Part shown: positions 1-7,532 of the stretch, piece after piece | Layout of the letters: every line of letters begins with the position of its first letter | How positions within the stretch are numbered: the first letter of the stretch is position 1 | From: UBA5486 sp036744795 | GTDB lineage: Bacteria; Bacillota; UBA4882; UBA10575 | Reading direction: 5' to 3' | Assembly: GCA_036744795.1 (NCBI GenBank) | Contig: DAIOHK010000006.1 | Span: 1 to 64,000, forward strand | DNA: 64,000 nt | Position numbers and translations under genes: made by a program | Notes under the pieces: model-generated | The model's database searches: none | Told to the model about the DNA's origin: nothing | What the model saw: only the letters and a program-made list of their open reading frames with translations

Positions 1-130
1 TTTCTGCCAAAACCTGATGGGCTATCACAGAAAGAACTGTACTATCAACTCCGGCGGAAAAACCAACCACTACACCCTTTTTATAGCTAGCAATTAGTGA
101 TTTTAGTTCATGTAATTTAGATTCAAGCAT
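1..130 (-). CDS. larE: LarE-like PP-loop ATP-dependent sulfur transferase, N-terminus only
   Basis: Only the first 43 codons lie in the window; the rest is beyond base 1. The ATG at 130 is preceded by GGAGA. The peptide has a P-loop of the PP-ATPase type, SAGVDS at residues 25-30, where most members have SGGVDS. The position of this loop about 25 residues from the start, after a charged helix, fits the LarE/NadE-like family, in which LarE uses ATP to activate a carboxylate and donates sulfur to the nickel-pincer cofactor. With so little sequence, another PP-loop enzyme is possible. The gene would run in the same direction as, and after, the threonine aldolase gene. Confidence 0.6.
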   Translation of the reverse strand, partial: MLESKLHELKSLIASYKKGVVVGFSAGVDSTVLSVIAHQVLAE

Positions 131-174
131 TTATATTCTCCATCTTCTCACAAAATCTATTCTAAAACTTTTCT

Positions 175-1212
175 TTATAATCCTTTAACAAGCTTTTCAA
201 CAATTCTAATAGCATCCTGAATTTGATTAATAGAAACATCTTTATGAGTAACAAAACGTACTGTAAAAGGACTTGCCGCATTACCAAGTACACCTTGTTT
301 TGCTAGAAGTTTTACAAACTTACTTGCACTAATATTTAAGTCTTTAATAGAAAAAAGAATAATATTGGTTGGAAATTCTTTAGGACTAATTACAATGCCC
401 TGAATCTGCGCCAATCCTTCGGCTAGAACTCGTGTATTTTTATGGTCTTCAGCTAAACGCGAAACCATCTTTTCTAAGGCAACAATCCCTGCCGCTGCTA
501 AAATTCCAGATTGTCTCAAACCGCCACCCAATACTTTCCTATTCTTTCGAGCCCGTTCAACAAATTTCTTATTACCAGCTAATAAGGAGCCAACCGGAGC
601 CCCTAATCCTTTTGAGAGGCAAAACATCACAGAATCTACAGGTGCTGCTAATTCCTTGACATTAACTCCCAAAGCAAATGCAGCATTAAAGATTCTAGCA
701 CCATCAAGATGTACTGGTACACCTTTTTCCTGGGCTGCTAAAGCCATAAGTCTTGTTTGTTCCGGAGTAAGAACTGCTCCACCTGCCCGATTATGGGAAT
801 TTTCCAGGCATAATAAGCCTGTCCGTGGAAAATGAATATTCTCCTCCCGGATCGCATTTTTAATCAGCTCGGGTTCTATAAAACCTTTCTTACCAGTAAT
901 AGTTCGTGCCTGCGCACCTGAAAGTAAAGCTAGCCCACCTACTTCATAATAGAAAATATGGGAATCTGCTTCCACAATTACCTCATCGCCCCGGGAAAGA
1001 TGAGTCATTGCAGCTGTTTGATTCCCCATTGTTCCGCTTACAACAAAAAGTGCAGCTTCTTTTCCGATCATCTCCGCACCCATCTCTTCAAGTTTACGAA
1101 CTGATGGATCCTCACCGTATACATCATCACCAACTTCCGCGGTAGCCATTGCTTTTCTCATCTCTTCTGTCGGTTGGGTTACAGTGTCGCTACGCAGATC
1201 AATCGGCCTCAT
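175..1212 (-). CDS. ltaE: Low-specificity L-threonine aldolase (PLP enzyme)
   Basis: PLP-dependent fold-type I lyase that splits L-threonine or L-allo-threonine to glycine and acetaldehyde. The 345-residue length is normal. The N-terminus has the family hallmark DLRSDTVTQPT, His85 lies where it stacks on the cofactor ring, Asp170 in HLDGAR binds the pyridine nitrogen, and Lys201 in FCLSKGLGAPVGS is the Schiff-base lysine. The start ATG at 1212 has AAAGGGG upstream. The gene is last but one in a minus-strand run ending at the LarE-like gene, 45 bp away. It probably serves glycine supply or threonine breakdown. Confidence 0.93.
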   Translation of the reverse strand: MRPIDLRSDTVTQPTEEMRKAMATAEVGDDVYGEDPSVRKLEEMGAEMIGKEAALFVVSGTMGNQTAAMTHLSRGDEVIVEADSHIFYYEVGGLALLSGAQARTITGKKGFIEPELIKNAIREENIHFPRTGLLCLENSHNRAGGAVLTPEQTRLMALAAQEKGVPVHLDGARIFNAAFALGVNVKELAAPVDSVMFCLSKGLGAPVGSLLAGNKKFVERARKNRKVLGGGLRQSGILAAAGIVALEKMVSRLAEDHKNTRVLAEGLAQIQGIVISPKEFPTNIILFSIKDLNISASKFVKLLAKQGVLGNAASPFTVRFVTHKDVSINQIQDAIRIVEKLVKGL

Positions 1213-1358
1213 TTTTATAAAATCCCCTTTCTGTTTTTACAATGTTTTATACTATAATTCACGAAAAAAAATATCGGAACTAGCTTGCATAGGTTGTCAT
1301 TCAATATGAGTGATGAGCTACTAAATGCCTTATGCATTCCTTAATGTCCATAATTATA

Positions 1359-1862
1359 CTACTTTTTCAGTAGACATTGGGAAAAATTATTTTTATTTTT
1401 CTCCCAAACTTCTTTAATACTCTTTCCCCATCTTGGTTCAGTCCAATCAGGAAGAATTTCTAGGAGGGGTTTGAGCACAAAAGATCTTTCCAAAAGTCGG
1501 GGATGAGGGATTATCAGTAAAGATGAATCAATGACCCATTGATCATATAAAAGAATATCCAAATCAATGGTACGGGGGCCAAAACGAGGTCCTGAAACCC
1601 GCCCCATTTCTTCTTCAATCTCTTTCAGGCAAAAAAGAAGCTCTAAAGGATAATAGGAAGTTTTTCCTAGACAAACCTGGTTGAAAAACCAAGGTTGATC
1701 TAGATATCCTACAGGTTCAGTCTCGTAAACCGAAGAAAAAGCCAGATCTTTAATAAGGAAGCTAAGCCTTTCAGCCGCCTCCTCTAGGTTTTGCTCCCGA
1801 TTACCAATGTTAGAACCTAAAGCAACAGCTATAGTATACAAGCTATTTATCCTTTCTATCAT
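1359..1862 (-). CDS. folK: 2-amino-4-hydroxy-6-hydroxymethyldihydropteridine pyrophosphokinase
   Basis: HPPK transfers pyrophosphate from ATP to 6-hydroxymethyl-dihydropterin, the step before dihydropteroate synthase. Seen are the N-terminal VALGSNIGNRE motif, the pair RFGPRTIDLDILLYD (metal-binding DxD) and PHPRLLERSFVL near the C-terminus. I place the start at ATG 1862 because GGGGGAG stands 9 bases before it; an ATG 24 bases further upstream has no such site. This gives 167 residues, normal for the family. folP lies upstream on the same strand, with about 120 bp between them that carry no convincing gene. The usual partner folB (dihydroneopterin aldolase) is not there. Confidence 0.93.
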   Translation of the reverse strand: MIERINSLYTIAVALGSNIGNREQNLEEAAERLSFLIKDLAFSSVYETEPVGYLDQPWFFNQVCLGKTSYYPLELLFCLKEIEEEMGRVSGPRFGPRTIDLDILLYDQWVIDSSLLIIPHPRLLERSFVLKPLLEILPDWTEPRWGKSIKEVWEKNKNNFSQCLLKK

Positions 1863-1984
1863 TTTTACTGGCTCCCCCATACGCAAAGTGATGAAAATGA
1901 TTAAGTTATAATCTTGGCCCTATCTTTAACACGAATTCCGCGAGCAGCAACGAACAATAGGGGAACAGTGTTTAAAAAATGTTT

Positions 1985-3175
1985 CTACTGGCGGACAATA
2001 GCATCAGTCATCCTTGCCACCCGAGTCATTTCTTTAACATCATGCACTCGGATAATATCTGCCCCTCGGTCAATTCCTATTACTACTGTTGAAGCAGTCC
2101 CTTCTAGTCTTTCTTCAACAGGAAGATTAAGAGTCAATCCGATTACAGATTTTCTTGAAGTACCCAGCAGTATAGGACAACCTAAAGCCTTTAATTCATC
2201 TAAACGATTTAAGAGTATTAAATTATCTTCTTTAGTCTTACCAAAACCGATTCCAGGATCAATAATAATCTTTTCACAAGGGAAGTCATAATCAGTAGCA
2301 AGCGAAATGCTATGTCTTAGAAAGGATGCTACTTCGCCCATTAAATCTTTATATCCGGGAGCTGCCTGATTATGCATTACAATAACAGGCGCCCCGGTTT
2401 CCGCTGCTACTTTAATCATATCTGGGTATTTTTGTAATCCCCAGATATCATTGATAATATCGGCACCAGAATCAAGTGCTGCTTTCGCAACTGAAGGTTT
2501 ATATGTATCAACAGAGAGCGGTAATGGAGACTCTTTTGCTAACATTTCAATTACGGGTATGATCCTTTTTCTCTCTTCATCCTCATCCACAACCTGCGAA
2601 CCCGGCCGGGTTGATTCTCCTCCAATATCTAAAAGATCTGCTCCATCTCTTAAAAAATCTTCGGCTTGTCTACGAACATTATCTAGTATATAATCTTGCT
2701 TCCAAAGCCCGTCTCCGGAAAAAGAGTCAGGAGTAATATTTATAATCCCCATCACATAGGTCTTTTTACCCCACTCAAAAGTAGTATTTTTAATCGTTAA
2801 AGGACTTAAAGGCTTTTGAAGATCCTTTAATAGTAAGCTTAAATCATCTGCTAATTTAGCAAGTCCAAATGGTTGAAGGGAAAGAAGATCCAGCAATCGC
2901 TGATATTGAGTTTTGGTACCCATAATAATAGCATCGCCTTTTTGCTCGCCAAGATAAGCCATATCCCTTCCAAGAGCCACCTCCCCACCCTTAGCTAGCA
3001 TTTCTTGTTTTAATATATTTGCCGCTTGTGCCGTGAGCTGGCTTACTTTTATAATAATAAACTCACCTTTACCAAGCATTAATTCAATTCCCTTCGGAGA
3101 TACTCCTATCCGCTTGAATTCTTCCTGTAATTCTTTTGGATCAGTTTCCGATAAAAGACGCAGATTATATTCCAT
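1985..3175 (-). CDS. folP: Dihydropteroate synthase with N-terminal extension
   Basis: Condenses hydroxymethyl-dihydropterin pyrophosphate with p-aminobenzoate; the sulfonamide target. The TIM-barrel signatures are all present from about residue 140 on: GIINITPDSFSGDG, DIGGESTRPGS, SVDTYKP, DPGIGFGKT and a final IRVHDV. At 396 residues it is some 120 longer than the E. coli enzyme, because an extra N-terminal region (about residues 1-125) precedes the barrel. Similar long forms are known among Clostridia; the role of the extension is not known to me. The ATG at 3175 follows GGAGG by 7 bases. It is likely cotranscribed with folK. Confidence 0.93.
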   Translation of the reverse strand: MEYNLRLLSETDPKELQEEFKRIGVSPKGIELMLGKGEFIIIKVSQLTAQAANILKQEMLAKGGEVALGRDMAYLGEQKGDAIIMGTKTQYQRLLDLLSLQPFGLAKLADDLSLLLKDLQKPLSPLTIKNTTFEWGKKTYVMGIINITPDSFSGDGLWKQDYILDNVRRQAEDFLRDGADLLDIGGESTRPGSQVVDEDEERKRIIPVIEMLAKESPLPLSVDTYKPSVAKAALDSGADIINDIWGLQKYPDMIKVAAETGAPVIVMHNQAAPGYKDLMGEVASFLRHSISLATDYDFPCEKIIIDPGIGFGKTKEDNLILLNRLDELKALGCPILLGTSRKSVIGLTLNLPVEERLEGTASTVVIGIDRGADIIRVHDVKEMTRVARMTDAIVRQ

Positions 3176-3206
3176 ATTATTGCCTCCATTTTAGTGCTAT
3201 TAAATT

Positions 3207-3357
3207 AAGGAATTGCATATTTTAATTATTTAAGATTCGACTACAATATATTGAATTCTCATTAGTAATTGTCTAAGATTAGACGATTACCTCGAATAAA
3301 AGATAAACACAGTATATTATGGTCGATTCACGATTAAGGTAATTATACAATTCCCTC
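3207..3357. repeat. Family A inverted-repeat element, whole copy (A1)
   Basis: About 150 bp in the 349-bp gap between folP and sigF. The left end reads AAGGAATTGCATATTTTAAT and the right end, reverse-complemented, GAGGGAATTGTATAATTACC; the similarity continues inward for about 45 bases to CGACTACAATATATT / CGACCATAATATACT. The two ends therefore form a long imperfect inverted repeat. There is no ORF inside. The rest of the gap holds only the spoIIA terminator. Confidence 0.8.
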
Positions 3358-3486
3358 AATTAGCAACATTCTCTTCCACTTAAATGGTGTGAAATGTAAG
3401 ATAGGTAATTTTCAATTCCCTAATATTTAGCTATATCTTTCTGTGTAGAATTGTTCAATCCTGTTTAACTTCTGTTAATAAAGGAG

Positions 3487-3511
3487 AAAATGGCCTTTTT
3501 AAGGCCATTTT
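3487..3511 (-). terminator. Rho-independent terminator after sigF
   Basis: Near-perfect palindrome AAAATGGCC-TTTTTAA-GGCCATTTT 14 bp beyond the sigF stop. Read on the minus strand it ends in TTTT and a T-rich tail. It closes the spoIIA operon. Confidence 0.8.
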
Positions 3512-3524
3512 AAATCTTGCCAAA

Positions 3525-4295
3525 TCAAGATTGAGCATGATCACGGAGTAACTCCCGAAGTTGGCAAAGAGCGGCTTTTTCTAATCTACTGATTTGGACT
3601 TGAGAAACACCAATTTTAGCACCGATCTCAGCTTGTGTTTTTTCTCCAAAAAACCTTTCTTCAATAATTACTTTTAACCGCGGTTCTAGTTGTTGTAGAG
3701 CCTGACGAAGAGCAAACCCTTCTACCATTTTCTCTTCTATCTCTGTCCCTACTTGCTCCTCAAGGGTAATTTTGTTACCATCTTCTTCATAAACAACCTC
3801 TTGTAAGGAAAAAACCGGTTTGCTTACTTCTAAAGCCGTTGCAATCTCTTCCCTACTAAGATCAGTTATTTTTTCCAATTCAGAAAGAGTTGGTTCTTCC
3901 CCTTTTTCATTGACATAATCATTCCGCGCTTTCATCACTTGTTGAGAAAGTTCTTTTAATCCCCTACTAACTTTTAGGCTCCCACTCTTTCTTAGGTACT
4001 GTTTAATTTCACCAATTATTACGTGTACAGCATAAGTAGAAAACTTCACTTCAAAATCAAAGTTAAAACGATCAATCGCCTTAATTAAGCCAAGGGATCC
4101 GATCTGAAATAAATCATCAAACTCTACTCCTCGTCCTAAAAAACGGGAAACAATACTTCTTACCAGTCGAAGATTACGTTCAATCAGAAAATCTTTAGCA
4201 TCCTGGTCACCATCATGGACCCGCCTTATAAGACAGGCAGTTTCTTCCTCGGAAAGAAAAGCAGCTTGTCCCTGGAGATCTTTAACCGAATCCAT
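3525..4295 (-). CDS. sigF: RNA polymerase sporulation sigma factor F
   Basis: First forespore-specific sigma factor. The 256-residue protein has region 2 (FDDLFQIGSLGLIKAIDRFN, core and -10 contacts), region 3 in the middle and region 4 helix-turn-helix (KTQAEIGAKIGVSQVQISRLEK) at the C-terminus. Identity as SigF and not SigG or SigB rests on the operon: it directly follows spoIIAB, and its ATG overlaps the spoIIAB stop (TAATG), which suggests translational coupling. It should be held inactive by SpoIIAB until SpoIIAA is dephosphorylated in the forespore. Confidence 0.95.
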   Translation of the reverse strand: MDSVKDLQGQAAFLSEEETACLIRRVHDGDQDAKDFLIERNLRLVRSIVSRFLGRGVEFDDLFQIGSLGLIKAIDRFNFDFEVKFSTYAVHVIIGEIKQYLRKSGSLKVSRGLKELSQQVMKARNDYVNEKGEEPTLSELEKITDLSREEIATALEVSKPVFSLQEVVYEEDGNKITLEEQVGTEIEEKMVEGFALRQALQQLEPRLKVIIEERFFGEKTQAEIGAKIGVSQVQISRLEKAALCQLRELLRDHAQS

Positions 4296-4717
4296 TACTT
4301 ACTCCGTTCCGGTTTTTTTATCATTATAACACTAGTTCCATGGTCGGGTTTTGATTCCAGCTTCATTTTATCCATGAAAGATTCCATAAAAATAAGTCCT
4401 AAACCCATTCGCTCCGGATCTGTGGAATAGGCGGGGGTTTTCGCCAATGAAATGTCATTAATTCCGCAGCCACGATCAATGACTTTTATCTCCAAGGTAT
4501 TATCCTCGATCTTCAATTCCAACTGTATTTCACCGTTTCTTTCTCGATAAGCATGAATCACACAATTTGAAACTGCTTCAGAAGTTGCTACTCTGATCTC
4601 TTCAAGTTCATTAAGGGTGAAATCAAGCTGGGCGGCAAAAGAAGCAACTATTACCCGCGAAAGGCTGACATTCTCAGGCAAGCTGGGGAAATTCACCATT
4701 AAATAATTTTTCTTCAT
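4295..4717 (-). CDS. spoIIAB: Anti-sigma F factor and serine kinase
   Basis: GHKL-fold ATPase that binds SigF and phosphorylates SpoIIAA. The N box EAVSNCVIHAY, the G1 box DRGCGI and the G2 segment GLGLIFMESFMD are in order, and the 140-residue length is typical. It sits 12 bp after spoIIAA and overlaps sigF by one base, the canonical spoIIA order, so that the three partner-switch proteins are made together. Confidence 0.96.
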   Translation of the reverse strand: MKKNYLMVNFPSLPENVSLSRVIVASFAAQLDFTLNELEEIRVATSEAVSNCVIHAYRERNGEIQLELKIEDNTLEIKVIDRGCGINDISLAKTPAYSTDPERMGLGLIFMESFMDKMKLESKPDHGTSVIMIKKPERSK

Positions 4718-4729
4718 TCCCTGGCCTCC

Positions 4730-5068
4730 TTAAATTTTATTCTGGGCTTCCTGTAAGGAAGGATAGATGGTCATGATCTTTAGTAAACCTGAAAGTTCGA
4801 ATAATTTCTGGAGATGGAGTGGGACATTTACTGCACTTAACCTTCCACCACGTTGGGAGATTGTTTTATACCGTCCGAGTATTACTCCTAATCCGGAACT
4901 ATCAATAAAATTGGTTTCGGTAAAATCTAAAATAAGATGTTGAAGATCCTTAGTTTGCTGGAGTTCCGCTTCAATTTGGTCTCGAAAATCAGGTGATGTG
5001 GAAAGATCTAATTCTCCACGGATCTTAGCCATTAAAATGCTACCGCTTCGCCTTAGTTCCAAATCCAA
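4730..5068 (-). CDS. spoIIAA: Anti-sigma F factor antagonist
   Basis: STAS-domain protein of 112 residues that frees SigF by binding SpoIIAB. The phosphoserine site is visible in NFIDSSGLGVILGRY (Ser57/Ser58; Ser58 is the target in B. subtilis). The start is a TTG at 5068 that follows a run of six G by 7 bases; no in-frame ATG is nearby. SpoIIE phosphatase, needed to dephosphorylate it, is outside the window. The 237-bp gap to dacF contains a terminator and a repeat, so the operon may not depend fully on read-through from dacF. Confidence 0.95.
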   Translation of the reverse strand: MDLELRRSGSILMAKIRGELDLSTSPDFRDQIEAELQQTKDLQHLILDFTETNFIDSSGLGVILGRYKTISQRGGRLSAVNVPLHLQKLFELSGLLKIMTIYPSLQEAQNKI

Positions 5069-5183
5069 ATAACATCCCCCCTATTTTTGGATCTATCTGG
5101 ATATTTTTTCGGCATCCAAAAGGTTTTTCCTGCCATAAAAGAAAAACAGATATTTTCTTCTTCAAAATATTAAATTAACGTGC

Positions 5184-5212
5184 CAAAAAAATGTAACCGC
5201 CGGTCGGCGGTT
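5184..5212 (-). terminator. Terminator after dacF
   Basis: On the minus strand AACCGCC-GACC-GGCGGTT is followed by ACATTTTTTT. It stands between dacF and spoIIAA, so it may limit read-through within the usual dacF-spoIIA operon. Confidence 0.75.
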
Positions 5213-5249
5213 ATCGGTAATAAAGCCATATGTCCCAGTTTTATGATTT

Positions 5250-5322
5250 TTCCACCCAGCCTGGTAAGAAGTTGTTTCTTGGTTCAGGTGAATGGGCGTG
5301 AGCGACTACTTAAAAAATCCCT
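5250..5322 (-). repeat. Family B/C hairpin repeat, partial copy overlapping the dacF stop
   Basis: Contains CACCCAGCCTGGTaAGAA (the C segment also found near 14.7 and 38.2 kb) and GGGCGTGAGCGACTACTTA, the family B end found near 36.1, 38.2 and 59.6 kb. On the minus strand GTAG stands at the foot of the TCGCTCACGCC arm. The TAG stop of dacF lies inside it. Confidence 0.65.
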
Positions 5323-6472
5323 CTATAAAGCTCTTGGTGATTTGGATGAGAAAACGGAAAAATCCACTTTCTTTTACTGCAGATTCAGCTACCAAATCTG
5401 CTTTTAACTTAATTTCCCCATCCACTTTTACTAAGGCCTCACCAACCCGTTGGCCTTTTGATAAGGGAGCCCTTATTTTTGGTGGAATATTAATAAATAC
5501 CTCCGGAGAACTTTGAACTTCTTTCTTTAACACAACAGAGAGATCTTGTGGTATTATAACATTAATCTCCTCAACTTCGCCTTTCATTACTTTGGTTTTT
5601 CCTAAAAGTTGTCCACTATTTAGGATTTTGACTGACTTATATTGACTGAAGCCATGGTTGAAAAGTTTGGTGATTTCGCTATTACGCACCTGCGAAGTGG
5701 GGGCTTTCATTACCACGGCAATCATCCGGATGGCATCTTTATGAGCGGAACCAACCAAACAATAACCAGCCTCAGATGTAAATCCGGTTTTTAACCCATC
5801 ACATCCCTGGAAAAAACGGACTAGATTATTGGTATTCCTCAGAAAGGATTCTCCCTCGCGTAAGCTATCAATCCAAGTGCCAGTCCATTTTAAAACAGTA
5901 GGATGTTTTAGTATTTCTCTGGCAAGAATAGCTTGGTCATAAGCGGAGGTTATATTACCTGGTCCCCCACCATCAGGATTTAATCCTGTAGAATTAACGT
6001 ATTTTGTATTCTTTAAGCCGAGTTCTTGAGCACGTTTATTCATCAGTCGTACAAACTCTTCGTGAGAACCAGAAACATACTCAGCTAACGCAACACTGGC
6101 ATCGTTTGCTGATACAATTCCCACAGCTTTCATCAGATCTTCAACAGTCATTTCTTCACCAGGTTCTAACCAAATTTGTGATCCACCCATGCGACAAGCT
6201 TCTGGACTAGCAACAACCTTGTCTGTAAGTTGTATCTTACCGGATTCTACAGCTTCCATTATTAAAAGCATTACCATCATCTTGGTTACACTGGCTGGAG
6301 ATAATGGTTTATGACTATTCTTATCTACTAAAATCTCTCCAGTACTATACTCCATTAAAATCGCAGCTTCTGATTGTATTGGAAATGGAAGAGCTGTTTC
6401 TGTTGCTCCTACTTTTAAGGAACAGAATATCAGCGATAAGAGTATAAAAATTACTAGCAATTTCCGCATCAT
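5306..6472 (-). CDS. dacF: D-alanyl-D-alanine carboxypeptidase, sporulation type (DacF)
   Basis: Penicillin-binding protein of the S11 family that trims the terminal D-Ala of peptidoglycan side chains. After a signal peptide (residues 1-23) come the three active-site motifs: SVTK (Ser61, Lys64), SAND (Ser121-Asn123) and KTG (Lys228). The C-terminal domain and a final amphipathic membrane-anchoring helix (about 375-388) are present. The ATG at 6472 follows AGGAGG. Its position before spoIIAA-spoIIAB-sigF matches dacF of Bacillus, which acts in spore cortex cross-link control. The last codons and the TAG stop run into a family B repeat. Confidence 0.93.
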   Translation of the reverse strand: MMRKLLVIFILLSLIFCSLKVGATETALPFPIQSEAAILMEYSTGEILVDKNSHKPLSPASVTKMMVMLLIMEAVESGKIQLTDKVVASPEACRMGGSQIWLEPGEEMTVEDLMKAVGIVSANDASVALAEYVSGSHEEFVRLMNKRAQELGLKNTKYVNSTGLNPDGGGPGNITSAYDQAILAREILKHPTVLKWTGTWIDSLREGESFLRNTNNLVRFFQGCDGLKTGFTSEAGYCLVGSAHKDAIRMIAVVMKAPTSQVRNSEITKLFNHGFSQYKSVKILNSGQLLGKTKVMKGEVEEINVIIPQDLSVVLKKEVQSSPEVFINIPPKIRAPLSKGQRVGEALVKVDGEIKLKADLVAESAVKESGFFRFLIQITKSFIEGFFK

Positions 6473-6536
6473 GTTTCCTCCTTAGTTTCCCGTCTTCAAA
6501 AGTTTTTACAAAAAAAACAATCATTATTCACCTGAG

Positions 6537-6552
6537 GGGATTACGTAATCCC
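6537..6552. promoter_or_regulatory. 16-bp perfect palindrome upstream of dacF
   Basis: GGGATTACGTAATCCC lies 65 bp before the dacF start, in the 265-bp divergent gap between dacF and folE2. Its symmetry suits a dimeric regulator. It also looks like two family A ends (GGAATTGCATAATT) joined, so it may be a repeat remnant. No sigma-H promoter could be placed with confidence. Confidence 0.4.
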
Positions 6553-6737
6553 ACAAATGTATTCTTTCCTAAAAGTCTCTACTAAAATCATTTTTTTGAA
6601 ATTTAGGTTTTGGGAAAAATAAGGGAAACAGTCAGTTAAAAAGAAGGAAGCCCTACCATTAAACGTCGAATATGATAGAATCATTTTAAATTTTAATCTT
6701 GAAGCAGAAAAACATTTTGTTGAAAGCAGGGGTAAAT

Positions 6738-7532
6738 ATGCAGGATGTTCAGAATACTCCAGATGATCGTGGGATAGAGATTCAAAGAGTAGGAATTAAA
6801 GGGGTTCACCTTCCAGTATTAATTACTACCCAAGAAGGGTCTTTTCAACAATTATTAGGGAAGATTACTGCTGCGGTTAGCCTTCCCCAACAGTACAAGG
6901 GTACCCATATGAGCCGTTTTATGGAGATTTTAGGGGAATGGGGACAAAAACCGATCTCTGGCCGGGAATTAAAATTAATGCTTAAGGAGATCAGAACCAG
7001 ATTAAAAGCCTCTTCCGCCGATCTTACTCTTAGCTTTCGTTACTTTATACCTGTCACAGCACCAGTCAGCCACCTTACAGCCCCTCTTGATTACCTTTGT
7101 GAATTTAAGGGCTGTCTATCAGAAGAAGGTTATGATTTTAGAATGACTACCGAAATTCCCATTATTTCGCTCTGTCCTTGCAGTAAAGCAATTTCTAAAT
7201 ATGGTGCCCATAATCAGCGCGCAATAATTAAAGCGACAGTCAAATGCCTACCCGGAAAGTATCTTTGGATTGAAGAATTGGTCTCTCTTCTTCAGGCTCA
7301 AGGTAGTTCTAGAGTTTATCCGGTACTAAAGCGGGATGATGAAAAATATATAACAGAAGAAGCCTACGATAATCCGAAGTTTGTCGAAGATATTCTGCGG
7401 GATTCCGTCCTAGCCTTACGGCAGGAAGAAAAAGTCTCCTGGTTCCATTTAGAAGTTGAGAGTTTTGAATCCATTCATAATCATAGTGCCTTTGCTTATC
7501 ATGAAGAGGATAAGAGCTCTATACACCAGTGA
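6738..7532 (+). CDS. folE2: GTP cyclohydrolase I, FolE2 (type IB)
   Basis: Zinc-independent alternative to FolE that makes 7,8-dihydroneopterin triphosphate from GTP, for folate and possibly queuosine. The family signature CPCSKAIS with the active-site cysteine lies in the middle, with LPGKYLWIEELV and HNHSAFAYHE near the end. I start at ATG 6738 because AGGGGT stands just before it and the further upstream residues do not look like family sequence; this gives 264 residues. The gene faces addA and their ends overlap by 34 bp. In B. subtilis folE2 is controlled by zinc through Zur; I see no clear Zur box here. Confidence 0.93.
   Translation: MQDVQNTPDDRGIEIQRVGIKGVHLPVLITTQEGSFQQLLGKITAAVSLPQQYKGTHMSRFMEILGEWGQKPISGRELKLMLKEIRTRLKASSADLTLSFRYFIPVTAPVSHLTAPLDYLCEFKGCLSEEGYDFRMTTEIPIISLCPCSKAISKYGAHNQRAIIKATVKCLPGKYLWIEELVSLLQAQGSSRVYPVLKRDDEKYITEEAYDNPKFVEDILRDSVLALRQEEKVSWFHLEVESFESIHNHSAFAYHEEDKSSIHQ

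Noticed and set aside
1914..2291. Plus-strand open frame across the folP end
   Set aside because: It is antisense to folP, has no ribosome site or recognisable protein features.
6553..6737. Zur box or THF riboswitch before folE2
   Set aside because: No dyad similar to the Bacillus Zur site and no THF-riboswitch core could be found.
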